Assembly (NCBI RefSeq): GCF_958431955.1
Contig: NZ_CAUASN010000002.1
Span: forward strand, 83,959-147,958
Direction: 5' to 3'
Origin: an uncultured Adlercreutzia sp.
GTDB lineage: Bacteria > Actinomycetota > Coriobacteriia > Coriobacteriales > Eggerthellaceae
Length of the DNA: 64,000 nt
In this document: positions 15,267-23,469 of the stretch, piece by piece
Layout of the letters: each line of letters begins with the position of its first letter
How positions within the stretch are numbered: position 1 is the first letter of the stretch
Translations under genes and position numbers: made by a program
The notes under the pieces: model-generated
What the model was told of the DNA's origin: nothing
The model's input: the letters and a program-made list of their open reading frames with translations, nothing else
The model's database searches: none

Positions 15267-17636
15267 TTACGCCTCCTTCTTCACGTCGACGAGGGTCTGG
15301 TTGCAGCAGTGGGTGCCACCGAGGGTCTTCCACTTGTCGTTGGTCACATGGCTGGAAGAGCCGCCCTGCTGCTCCCACCAGCCGTTCTGCAGGCCTATCA
15401 CGCCCTGCTTGATGAGGCCGTTCACGCGGGCCACGCCACGGTGCTCACCGCGGTCGTTGAACACCACCACCGCATCGCCGTCGGCAATGCCGCGGGCCGC
15501 CGCGTCGTCGGTGTGCATGAGGATATGGGGCTCGGTGTCGCACACCTCGTCCATCCAGGGCAGCGCATGGAAGGTGGAATGCACGCCGCGATAGGTCTTC
15601 TGCTGCACGCTGAACAGCGGGTACTTCTGAGCCAGCTCGTTGTCGTTGCGGGCGTCCTCCTCGGAGCGGGCGTAGGTGGCGATGGGGTCGAAGCCCTCCT
15701 CCTTCCAGGCACCCACCCAGAACTCGGCCTTCTTGGAGGGGGTGAGGAACTCGCCGTCCTTGTAGGGGATGTAGTCGGGACCCACCACGTCGACGGCCTT
15801 CTTCTCCTTCAATTCTTCAAGCGTGACGCCTGTCGGCTCGATAACGTTGGAGATGAGCGTGTCCATGGGCACGTCGAAGGCCTCACCGAAGCCGTAGCGG
15901 CGGGCCAGCTCGGTGAAGATCTCCAGGTCGCTCTTCGACTCGCCGGGGCCGTCCACGGCCTTCTCCACGAGCTGCACCCAGTGGGAGCGGGCGTTGGCCA
16001 GCACACCTTCCATCTCGAACATGCCGGTGCAGGGCAGCACCAGATCGGAGTAGAGGGCGGTGGAGGTGAGATAGTGCTCCACCGTGACGACGAAGGGGAT
16101 CTTCTTCAGGGCCTCGCGCACCATGTTGGTGTTGGGCCACTGGGTCATGGGGCTGCCGGTCATGGACCACAGTACGTTCACCTTGAGCGGATCCTCGGCC
16201 AACACGGCCTCGCCGAACTTGAAGCGCGGGATAGCCGGCACCTTATGATCGAGCTCGGGCACGGGAATGGGGGCGCCGGTCTTCACCTCGTTCATGCCGC
16301 CGGCATCAGACACGCCGTCGCCGATGTGGCCCACCTGGCCGCAGAAGGCCGCCAGGTACGCGCCCACGGCCGTGGCGTAGGTGCCGTTCTCGGTACGCAT
16401 GAAGCCGCCCATGTTCTGGATGATCATGGCGTGCTCGGCGCCGGCGTACTCGCGGGCGATGCGCTCGATGTCGGCCGCCGGCACGCCGCATTCGGCCTCG
16501 GCCGCCGCCGTCGTCCACGGGGCCGCGTTGGCCGCGATGAGTTCGAACTCGGTGTTGTACTGCTCGGCCTGGGGCGTGCCCTCGAGCGTGAGGGCCACCG
16601 TGATGCCGGTGGTATCGTGGCGCACCACCTCGCCGCTGGTCGTGTCGAGCACAGCGAAGGATGCCGGATCTTCCGCATCCAAAAGCACCGGCGCGCCAGC
16701 CGCCTTGTCCACCAGGCAAGGGGCACAGGTATGCGCGAGCAGGAACTCCTCGTCGTAGAGCTTCTCGCTGATGATGGTGTTCAGCATGGCGAGGCCGAGG
16801 GCCGCGTCGGTGCCCGGCCACGGGGCGATATGATCGGTGGCCTTCGCCGCCGACTCGGTGTAGATGGGGTCGATCACCACGAGCTTGCCACCGTTTTCCA
16901 CCACCTTCTCGAAGCGCTGGAAATAGCCCTGCTTCGAGATGGCCGGGTTGTTGCCCCAGATGATGCAATAGGTGGAGTTCTCGATCTGGTTGCGCGTGTC
17001 CAGGAAGCGCTGGCCATAGATGGGCGTGATGGCCGCCGTGGTGCCGGCGCAGCAGAGGCTGCCCACCGTAGTGGACGCGCCGCCCAAATGGGCGAAGAAG
17101 GCCGTGGCCACCGGGCCGTGCATGGCGCCGAAGTTGCCGGAGCCGGTCACGTAGCAGATGGACTCCACGCCGTCGGAGGCGATGGCGTCGTCGAACTTCT
17201 CCTGGATGAGGTCGAAGGCCTCATCCCAGGTGATCTCCTTGAACTTCCCCGTTCCCTTGTCGCCGTCGCGCAGAAGCGGCACGGTGAGACGCTCGGGGTC
17301 GTTGGTCATGTAGGCGCGAGCGATGCCGCGGGCGCAGGCGGCGCAGTCGTTCAGCTCGGAGGACTCCACCTTCACGAGCTTGCCGTCCTTCACGTAGCCC
17401 TTCAGATTGTGGTGCTGGCACTCGGGCGGGCAGGTGGAATAGAACACCTGCGCGTCGGCGAAGGGATCCTCGCCGGTCACGGGCAGCCCCTCCTCGGCTG
17501 CGGGCGCGCCGCCCTCGCCCTCGCCGGCCGGCGCGCAGCCGGCCAGGCCCGCTACGGCGGCGGTGGCCGCGGCGGCGCCCACGAAGGCGCGGCGGCTGAT
17601 CTTGGGATCGCGTGCGCATTCGACGTTCTTCGTCAT
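15267..17636 (-). CDS. Tat-exported molybdopterin oxidoreductase (DmsA-like, Cys at the metal-ligand position)
   Basis: 789 aa, ATG 17636 after GGAGAG. The Tat signal 'SRRAFVGAAAATAAVAGLAGC' (residues 14-34) ends in a lipobox-like Cys. The Fe-S motif is unusual: C69-x3-C73, then QHHN where a third Cys is expected, and C98/C101 before 'ARG'. Where DmsA has 'GDYSS', this protein has 'GSLCC' (Cys195/196), suggesting a Cys rather than Ser ligand to molybdenum. The later cofactor domain includes 'VVIDPIYTESAAKATDHIAP' and 'PGTDAALGLAML'. The substrate is unknown. It forms an operon with the B subunit and is divergent from a two-component system. Confidence 0.88.
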   Translation of the reverse strand: MTKNVECARDPKISRRAFVGAAAATAAVAGLAGCAPAGEGEGGAPAAEEGLPVTGEDPFADAQVFYSTCPPECQHHNLKGYVKDGKLVKVESSELNDCAACARGIARAYMTNDPERLTVPLLRDGDKGTGKFKEITWDEAFDLIQEKFDDAIASDGVESICYVTGSGNFGAMHGPVATAFFAHLGGASTTVGSLCCAGTTAAITPIYGQRFLDTRNQIENSTYCIIWGNNPAISKQGYFQRFEKVVENGGKLVVIDPIYTESAAKATDHIAPWPGTDAALGLAMLNTIISEKLYDEEFLLAHTCAPCLVDKAAGAPVLLDAEDPASFAVLDTTSGEVVRHDTTGITVALTLEGTPQAEQYNTEFELIAANAAPWTTAAAEAECGVPAADIERIAREYAGAEHAMIIQNMGGFMRTENGTYATAVGAYLAAFCGQVGHIGDGVSDAGGMNEVKTGAPIPVPELDHKVPAIPRFKFGEAVLAEDPLKVNVLWSMTGSPMTQWPNTNMVREALKKIPFVVTVEHYLTSTALYSDLVLPCTGMFEMEGVLANARSHWVQLVEKAVDGPGESKSDLEIFTELARRYGFGEAFDVPMDTLISNVIEPTGVTLEELKEKKAVDVVGPDYIPYKDGEFLTPSKKAEFWVGAWKEEGFDPIATYARSEEDARNDNELAQKYPLFSVQQKTYRGVHSTFHALPWMDEVCDTEPHILMHTDDAAARGIADGDAVVVFNDRGEHRGVARVNGLIKQGVIGLQNGWWEQQGGSSSHVTNDKWKTLGGTHCCNQTLVDVKKEA

Positions 17637-17907
17637 AGAACTCTCCTCCCTCATATACGGTTCTCCTCCGCGAGCCGCGCCGCATCCGGTCGCATTGCCG
17701 GTCGGCGCCCGGGGCGGCCCTCCTCGGCCGAAACCCCGCTCGCTGCCATGTATTCTGCCGCCGCCCCCGTGCCATTGCAATGGCGCTCCGTGGAACTTTT
17801 CATTAAGAATTCGGGGCAAATATTAAAAAAGAATTACCTTCCCGCTCGACGATGCCCAAAGGGGCTGTCATCGGGCATAATAGAGAGGTTGACGACGAGG
17901 GGGAGCC
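17637..17907. promoter_or_regulatory. Divergent regulatory region with 14-bp palindrome (17771-17784)
   Basis: A 271-nt gap between the divergent molybdoenzyme and sensor kinase genes. It contains the perfect palindrome GCCATTGCAATGGC at 17771-17784 and an AT-rich patch (17800-17835) with two copies of AAGAATT. It is a plausible operator for the neighbouring OmpR-type response regulator, but no binding data exist. Confidence 0.45.
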
Positions 17908-19713
17908 ATGTCGGACGCACCAGGCAAACGATCGATTCGCTTTGGCATACGCTTTAAGATCGCCGTGTCCATCGGCATTATCATGGTGGCGCTCATGGGC
18001 GTCGACATCGCGTGGAACCTCTCGCTGCAAACCGCCCAAGCCGAGAACGAGGCCCGCGAGAAGGCCGAGGTGCTCGCCGCCGAGATGCGCGCCGCATGGG
18101 ACTTCGTCGACATGAACCAGAACGTCATCAACCGTGCCGAGGACGGCAGCTTCCGCACGAAGCACCTCGTGTGCGTGGTGGCGGCGAAGTCCATCTCCAT
18201 GCTGTTCACCACCGAGACCGACTACTCCATCCGCTTCACAAACGATACCCCGCGTCAGGCCGCCAACGCACCCGACGCCTTCGAGCAGGAAGCGCTCGAC
18301 GCATTCAACGCCGATGCCGCCCTTGCCTCGTTCTATCGCGTGGAGGAGGCCGCCGACGGGACGCGGGTGTTCCGCTACACCGAACCGCTCTACGTAACCG
18401 AGTCGTGCCTGGAATGCCACGGCGACCCGGCAGGCGAACCCGACCAGTACGGGTACGCCAAGGAGGGCATGGAGGTGGGCCAGGTGGGCGGCGCCATGTC
18501 CATTACCGAACCCATGGACATCTACGGCGACGGCATCCGCTCCAGCGTGGCGCAGCAGGTGATCATGGTGCTGTTCGTGATGGTAGCCGCCTTCGCTGCC
18601 GTGTACGCGGTAACGAGCCGGCTCGTGCTGCGCCCCCTCGACGAGCTGCGCCGTGCGGCGAAATCGGTGGGCGAGGGCGATTTCAGCTACCTGGCGCCGA
18701 CCGGAAAGGCCGCCGCAGCAGACGGCGCAGCAGCGCTCGGCACAAGCCCCGCGGGCCGCATCGCGCCATCGGTCCGGCGCACATGGGGCGGCCCCGACGA
18801 GCTGACCGAGTTGTCGGGCGAGTTCGACCGCATGGCCCGCGACCTGCAGGCCCTCTACGAGGATCTGGAGGGTCAGGTGCGCAGCAAGACCGACGATCTC
18901 ATGCTACTCAACGATCTGCTGAACTACCAGAAGCGCGAGCTGAAATGCGCCCTCGACCGACTTGGGGAGGAGGTGGCCTACAAAAACGAGTTCTTCGCCA
19001 TCGTGAGCCACGAGCTGCGCACGCCGCTCACCTCCATCCTGGCCTACGCGCGCATTCTGAACGACGATGCGAGCCTCGCGCCCAAGACCCGCGACGCCGT
19101 GGCCGAGATAGAGTCGAACGCCACGCTGCTCTTGAACATGGTGAACAACATCCTCGTCATATCGAAGCACGCCGCGCAGAAAGACGAGCTGGTGCCCGAG
19201 CCGGTGGACTTCGTCGATGTGGCGCAATTCGTGAAGAAGGCGCTCGACCCCATCGCCGCCGGCAAGGACGTGGCGCTTACGTGCACGGTGGCCCCCGACG
19301 TGCCGCTGTCCATGGCCGATTGGGAGAAGCTGCGCCGCGTGCTGGAGAACCTCGTGGACAACGCCGTCAAATACACCCATCGCGACGGCTTCGTGAAGCT
19401 GGCCATCTCCTTCGATGCCGACGGCTTCATCGAGCGGCAGGGCGACTGCGAGCACGGCGTCATCGTCATGCGGGTCAGCGACGACGGCATGGGCATCGCG
19501 TCCGACGAGGTGGACGAGATTTTCGACCTGTACAAGCAGGCAGGGCAGTCGGCCAACCGCCGTTACCGGGGCACGGGACTCGGGCTGGCGGTGGTGCGCG
19601 ACCTCACCGAGCTGCACGGGGGCGCCGTCTCCGTGGAGAGCCGCGTGAAGGAGGGTAGCACCTTCACCGTGCGCATTCCCGCCGTTCCCGTGCCGGAAGA
19701 GGACGAGGAGTAG
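17908..19713 (+). CDS. Sensor histidine kinase with DUF3365-type heme-binding sensor domain
   Basis: 601 aa, ATG 17908. An N-terminal membrane helix (IAVSIGIIMVALMGVDIAW, residues 15-33) is followed by an extracytoplasmic DUF3365/Tll0287-like domain holding a CxxCH heme motif (CLECHGDP, near residue 167). A second helix (VIMVLFVMVAAFAAVYAV) and HAMP follow, then HisKA with 'AIVSHELRTPLTSI' (His near residue 368) and an HATPase domain (N box DNAVKYTH, G boxes DDGMGI and GTGLGL). Covalent c-type heme suggests redox or ligand-gas sensing. Paired with the next gene, it probably controls the divergent molybdoenzyme operon. Confidence 0.92.
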   Translation: MSDAPGKRSIRFGIRFKIAVSIGIIMVALMGVDIAWNLSLQTAQAENEAREKAEVLAAEMRAAWDFVDMNQNVINRAEDGSFRTKHLVCVVAAKSISMLFTTETDYSIRFTNDTPRQAANAPDAFEQEALDAFNADAALASFYRVEEAADGTRVFRYTEPLYVTESCLECHGDPAGEPDQYGYAKEGMEVGQVGGAMSITEPMDIYGDGIRSSVAQQVIMVLFVMVAAFAAVYAVTSRLVLRPLDELRRAAKSVGEGDFSYLAPTGKAAAADGAAALGTSPAGRIAPSVRRTWGGPDELTELSGEFDRMARDLQALYEDLEGQVRSKTDDLMLLNDLLNYQKRELKCALDRLGEEVAYKNEFFAIVSHELRTPLTSILAYARILNDDASLAPKTRDAVAEIESNATLLLNMVNNILVISKHAAQKDELVPEPVDFVDVAQFVKKALDPIAAGKDVALTCTVAPDVPLSMADWEKLRRVLENLVDNAVKYTHRDGFVKLAISFDADGFIERQGDCEHGVIVMRVSDDGMGIASDEVDEIFDLYKQAGQSANRRYRGTGLGLAVVRDLTELHGGAVSVESRVKEGSTFTVRIPAVPVPEEDEE

Positions 19714-19758
19714 CGCGCTGTGCCCCGAGAAAGGCGAATGGAAGAGGAGAGGAGACCC

Positions 19759-20463
19759 ATGGCAGCGAAGATTCTGCTTGTCGATGACGAGCCGCGCATC
19801 GAGCGGCTCGTGCGCGATATGGTGCAGGATGCGGGACTCGCGTTTGCCTACGCTGAGAACGGTGCGGAGGCCCTGGCGGTCGTAGCCCGCGAGGCGCCCG
19901 ACCTCATCATCATGGATGTGATGATGCCGAAGATGGACGGCTTCGCCGCCTGCCGCGAGCTGCGCGCCCGCGGGGTAACGGTGCCGGTGATCTTCCTGTC
20001 GGCCAAAGGCGACATCGTGGACAAGGGCGTCGGATTCGCAGCAGGCGGGGACGACTACATGGTGAAGCCCTTCGACCCGCGAGAGCTGATGATGCACATC
20101 GAGGCGCACCTGCGTCGCGCCGCCATGCGTCCGACCAGTGGCGCGCCTGCGACGGGCATCATCGCTGTGGGAAGCCTGGAGCTCGACATGGCCCAGCACC
20201 GCGCCAGCCTGAGCGGCCAGCATGTGGCACTCACACCCAAGGAATTCAAGATCCTGGCCACCCTGGCATCGAGCCCTGGCACCGTGTTTTCTCGCGAGCA
20301 GCTGGTGGAGGCGGCATGGGGCCCGGAGTTCGTGGGCGAGACCAGCTCGATCACCGTGTTCATCAAGAAGCTGCGGGCGAAGATCGAGGACGATCCCACC
20401 GAGCCGCGCATCATCGAGACCGTCTGGGGCATCGGCTACCGGCTCGACCCGGAGGCGTGCTAG
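19759..20463 (+). CDS. OmpR-family response regulator
   Basis: 234 aa, ATG 19759 after GGAGAGGAGA (GTG 19720 is less likely). Receiver domain residues 4-120: acidic pair VDDEPR, phospho-acceptor Asp53 in 'LIIMDVMMPKMDG', and switch and Lys residues in 'VIFLSAKGD' and 'DYMVKPFD'. C-terminal winged helix from about residue 135 (HVALTPKEFKILATLAS; RTIWG-type end 'ETVWGIGYRLD'). It follows the kinase by 45 nt and should be its partner. Confidence 0.95.
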   Translation: MAAKILLVDDEPRIERLVRDMVQDAGLAFAYAENGAEALAVVAREAPDLIIMDVMMPKMDGFAACRELRARGVTVPVIFLSAKGDIVDKGVGFAAGGDDYMVKPFDPRELMMHIEAHLRRAAMRPTSGAPATGIIAVGSLELDMAQHRASLSGQHVALTPKEFKILATLASSPGTVFSREQLVEAAWGPEFVGETSSITVFIKKLRAKIEDDPTEPRIIETVWGIGYRLDPEAC

Positions 20464-20494
20464 GCGGCCAGGACGGGATAGTGCAGCTTCCGCG

Positions 20495-21379
20495 CTATAC
20501 TCCCAGGCCGACGGTGAGGTGGGTCATGTAGAAGACGAAGCGCATGACGAAGATGCCGGCGAGTGCGAGTAGGGCGCCGGCGGAGAGGCCCACGACACGG
20601 CGGGGCTCTGCGGCAACGGCGGGCGCGGCGGCCGCTTCGCCAGCCGCGCGCCACGACAGCGCAATGCCGCACGCGCCCAACAAGATGAAGGCCGCCACGA
20701 AGGCCGGGTAGGCTGGCACGAGCTGCTCGACGGTCGCAAGCTCGTTGGCCAACGGTTGCAGCCATGCGCCCAGCACGGCGTACACCACCGTATTCGCCAC
20801 GAGCGCTCCAGCGGCCAGGCCGCACAGCGCGGTGCGTGATGCGGGCCATTGGGCCAGCGCGAAACCCACAAGCGCGATGAGCGGGCCTCCTACGAGAGCG
20901 TTCAGCCCGAGGCTCACCGGCACGAGGGGTAAGCTCCACGTGACGATGGTGTCCACATGATAGGCGAAGGCCACAGCCGCGACGAAGGCGACGATGGCAA
21001 CGTCGATGGCCGCGAGCAGCCCGCGCTGCAGCCCCGTGCGCGGCCGCTCGGCAAACGAGTACAGCCAGTAGATGCCCGCCAGCGCCAAAAACGCCACCGC
21101 ACATCCCACCTCGGTGGAAAGTGGGCTGCGGCCCACCCCGGTGAACACATAGAGCGCATTCGAGGGGTTGCCCAGATGCGTTGCCGAGGCCACGAGCCCC
21201 ACCATGGCAATGACCAGCGGCAGGCACGTCAGCTGGTTCAGGCGGCGCGCCGCATCTCCGGTCGCCCGGCCGAGCAGCACCGGCAGGCTCATGAGGAGGT
21301 AGGCCACCGCACCCGAAGGGGCAAGGGTGGTGAACAGCACCAGGGTAATCTCGCTGAAGGCGGTGGAGAAGCCGGTCAC
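20495..21379 (-). CDS. DmsC-like membrane anchor subunit
   Basis: 294 aa, GTG start at 21379. About eight hydrophobic helices (for example ITLVLFTTLAPSGAVAYLLM, CLPLVIAMVGLVASATHLG, AIDVAIVAFVAAVAFAY), with the 'HLGNP' segment typical of the DMSO reductase anchor (DmsC) family. It anchors the A/B subunits on the outer face of the membrane and oxidises menaquinol. It is the last gene of the dmsA-dmsB-dmsB-torD-dmsC operon, 9 nt after the chaperone gene. Confidence 0.9.
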   Translation of the reverse strand: MTGFSTAFSEITLVLFTTLAPSGAVAYLLMSLPVLLGRATGDAARRLNQLTCLPLVIAMVGLVASATHLGNPSNALYVFTGVGRSPLSTEVGCAVAFLALAGIYWLYSFAERPRTGLQRGLLAAIDVAIVAFVAAVAFAYHVDTIVTWSLPLVPVSLGLNALVGGPLIALVGFALAQWPASRTALCGLAAGALVANTVVYAVLGAWLQPLANELATVEQLVPAYPAFVAAFILLGACGIALSWRAAGEAAAAPAVAAEPRRVVGLSAGALLALAGIFVMRFVFYMTHLTVGLGV

Positions 21380-21388
21380 AGAGCGCCC

Positions 21389-22069
21389 CTAGCGGTAGAA
21401 ACGCGGCACGCTCACCGTCAGCTCGCGCGCTTCCTGCATACCGAGCAGCGTCGCCCGAGTCAGACGGGCAAGGCCTTCGTAGAAGGGATGCTCGGCCGCT
21501 TCGGCGAGCGCTTCCAAGTAATGGGGCGCCCAGGTGAGCAGGTGGTCGCGCAGGTACTCGTCGGCCAGTTCGGGGCGCTCGGCGGCGAGGAAGGCCAGCA
21601 GCGCCAGCATGAGGCCGATGTGGTCTTCCGGCGTGCGCTCGTCGCCGAGGCGCTGGATGCCCCGAGCGCGCATCCAGGCCCGCAGCGCCAGGGTGCTCTC
21701 GCCGAAGATGACGCAGTCGTGGTCGGTGTAGACCGAGCCCCAGGGCGGCGCGGGAAGATGGCCTGGCCCCACGAACAGACGGCGGTACTCCCAGACCAGA
21801 TCGTCATGGTCGGCGCCTGCGGCCAAACCGGCGCGCATGAGCCCAAGGGCCTCACGCGCCTCGGCCTCGCAGGCGAAGGGCCACTCGGCTGCGGCGGCGT
21901 CCACATCCAGGTCGGCCAGGGCGGCGAAGGCATCGGGGGCCTCGCCGGTGCGCGGATCGTTCAGGAAGAACGGAGCCAGGGCCGCACCCGCGAAGGCGAT
22001 GGCCTCCTCGGTGGCAGGATCGGCAGCTGGCCTCGTTGTCGCAGAAGCGGCATCAGCACAGTAGGTCAT
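21389..22069 (-). CDS. TorD/DmsD-family molybdoenzyme chaperone
   Basis: 226 aa, ATG 22069 after AGGAG. All-helical. The 'LVWEYRRLFVGPGHLPAPPW' motif and 'SVYTDHDCVIFGE' that follow are hallmarks of the TorD family, and 'PEDHIGLMLALLAFL' is the conserved second motif. Binds the Tat leader of the A subunit and helps cofactor insertion before export. Encoded between the second B subunit and the anchor, it serves the dmsA gene of this operon. Confidence 0.92.
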   Translation of the reverse strand: MTYCADAASATTRPAADPATEEAIAFAGAALAPFFLNDPRTGEAPDAFAALADLDVDAAAAEWPFACEAEAREALGLMRAGLAAGADHDDLVWEYRRLFVGPGHLPAPPWGSVYTDHDCVIFGESTLALRAWMRARGIQRLGDERTPEDHIGLMLALLAFLAAERPELADEYLRDHLLTWAPHYLEALAEAAEHPFYEGLARLTRATLLGMQEARELTVSVPRFYR

Positions 22070-22078
22070 GACAGACTC

Positions 22079-22705
22079 CTATACAATTTCCCGCGCGTTC
22101 AGCACACGGCCTTCGGCGCGCACTCGCTCGGGGTCATTCTTGAAGACGCGCGGCGGCGACACCACCAGATTCGGCGCCGTAGCCGTCGCAGCCGGCAGCG
22201 GCGGCACATCGGCTACCGTGCCCCACGCGGCCCGCAGCTCATCCACCGGCCCGAAATCGAGCGCACGCAGGGGGCACGCTTCCACGCAGACGGGGGCAGC
22301 CCCCGCTTCCACGCGCTCGGCGCAGCCGTCGCACTTCGCCGAGCGACCCGCCACGCGGTCGACCTTCGGGGCGCGGTAGGGACACGACAGTGCGCAGTAA
22401 CCGCAGCCGATGCAGCGGTCGGCATCCACCCGCACAAGCCCGCGCTCGTCCTTGTGCATGGCACCGGTAGGGCACACGCGCACGCAGGCGGGGTTCCCGC
22501 AGTGGTTGCAGGCTACCGACAGATGATAGGCGAAGGTATCGTGGGAGACGGTGCCGTCGGCCGCCCGGCGCCAGGTGCCGCCGCCGTACTCGTACACCTG
22601 GCGAAACGCGATGTCAGACGGCAGGTCGTGGAAGTCCTTGCAGGCCAGTATGCAGGTCTTGCAGCCCGTGCACCGGGTGCCGTTGAAATGGAATCCGTAC
22701 TGCAT
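22079..22705 (-). CDS. DmsB-family 4Fe-4S subunit (second copy in operon)
   Basis: 208 aa, ATG 22705 after GGGAGG. Four clusters: 'CTGCKTCILACKDFHDLP' (residues 12-29), 'CNHCGNPACVRVCPTGA', 'CIGCGYCALSCPYRAP', 'AKCDGCAERV ... CVEACPLRALDFG'. It is collinear with the preceding gene product over its whole length, including the C-terminal 'PNLVVSPP' and final 'LNAREIV', so the two arose by tandem duplication. Electron transfer between DmsA and the membrane anchor. Confidence 0.94.
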   Translation of the reverse strand: MQYGFHFNGTRCTGCKTCILACKDFHDLPSDIAFRQVYEYGGGTWRRAADGTVSHDTFAYHLSVACNHCGNPACVRVCPTGAMHKDERGLVRVDADRCIGCGYCALSCPYRAPKVDRVAGRSAKCDGCAERVEAGAAPVCVEACPLRALDFGPVDELRAAWGTVADVPPLPAATATAPNLVVSPPRVFKNDPERVRAEGRVLNAREIV

Positions 22706-22821
22706 GGCCGCCTCCCTTCCGCATTCCCCTCGACCACTGTGAGCGGCACCTCACCTCGGCATACTACCACGGAGGGCGGCCTTGCGACCACCCTCCCCTC
22801 CGCCAGTATTCTGGCGAAACG

Positions 22822-23442
22822 CTACATGATTTCGCGTGGGTTCAGCACGGCCCCGGTCGCGTCGCCTGCTGGCTTGGCCGCCGCCGGCGGCGTGATCACC
22901 AAGTTGGGGCTCGTCTCGCTCGCAGCCGGCAACGGGGCCAGCTCGGACACGTCGCCGTAGGCGGCCCGCAGCTCATCGATTTCGCCGAAGTCTAGTGCGC
23001 GCAGGGGGCAGGCCTCCACGCACACCGGCTTCTCGCCGGCGGCCACCTTGTCAGCGCACATATTGCACTTCACGCTCTTCATGGCCTCGGTATCAACCTT
23101 GGGCGCGCCGTAGGGGCACGCGTTCGCGCAGGTGCCGCAGCCAATGCACTTCTCGGGGTCGCTTCGCACCTCTCCGGTGTCGGCGTCTTTCTCGATGGCG
23201 CCTTGGGGGCAGTTCGCCATGCACACGGGCATGTCGCAATGGTTGCAGGCCACCGACACGCTATAGGCGAAGGTGTCGTTCGTCCAGCAGCCGTCGTCGC
23301 CCTTCGTCCACGTGCCGCCGCCGTACTCGTACACGTTGCGGAAATTAATGGACTCGGACAGATCGTTTTTGTCCTTGCAGGCCAGCACGCAGGTCTTGCA
23401 GCCGGTGCAGCGCGTGCCGTTGAAATAGAATCCGTAGGTCAT
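22822..23442 (-). CDS. DmsB-family 4Fe-4S subunit (first copy in operon)
   Basis: 206 aa, ATG 23442 after GGAGAG. Same architecture as the next gene: 'CTGCKTCVLACKDKNDLS', 'CNHCDMPVCMANCPQGAI', 'CIGCGTCANACPYGAP', 'VKCNMCADKV ... CVEACPLRALDFG', end 'LNPREIM'. It lies 27 nt after dmsA, so it is probably the main B subunit. The 116-nt gap to the second copy is large for this operon and may hold processing or promoter signals. Confidence 0.94.
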   Translation of the reverse strand: MTYGFYFNGTRCTGCKTCVLACKDKNDLSESINFRNVYEYGGGTWTKGDDGCWTNDTFAYSVSVACNHCDMPVCMANCPQGAIEKDADTGEVRSDPEKCIGCGTCANACPYGAPKVDTEAMKSVKCNMCADKVAAGEKPVCVEACPLRALDFGEIDELRAAYGDVSELAPLPAASETSPNLVITPPAAAKPAGDATGAVLNPREIM

Positions 23443-23469
23443 AATAGCTCTCCTCCGTTCACAACGCGC

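Noticed and set aside
14814..17957. A 1047-codon open frame on the + strand across the dmsAB-like genes
   Set aside because: It is antisense to two genes with clear Fe-S, Tat and molybdopterin motifs; its product is His/Gly/Leu-rich, the usual shadow of high-GC coding DNA.
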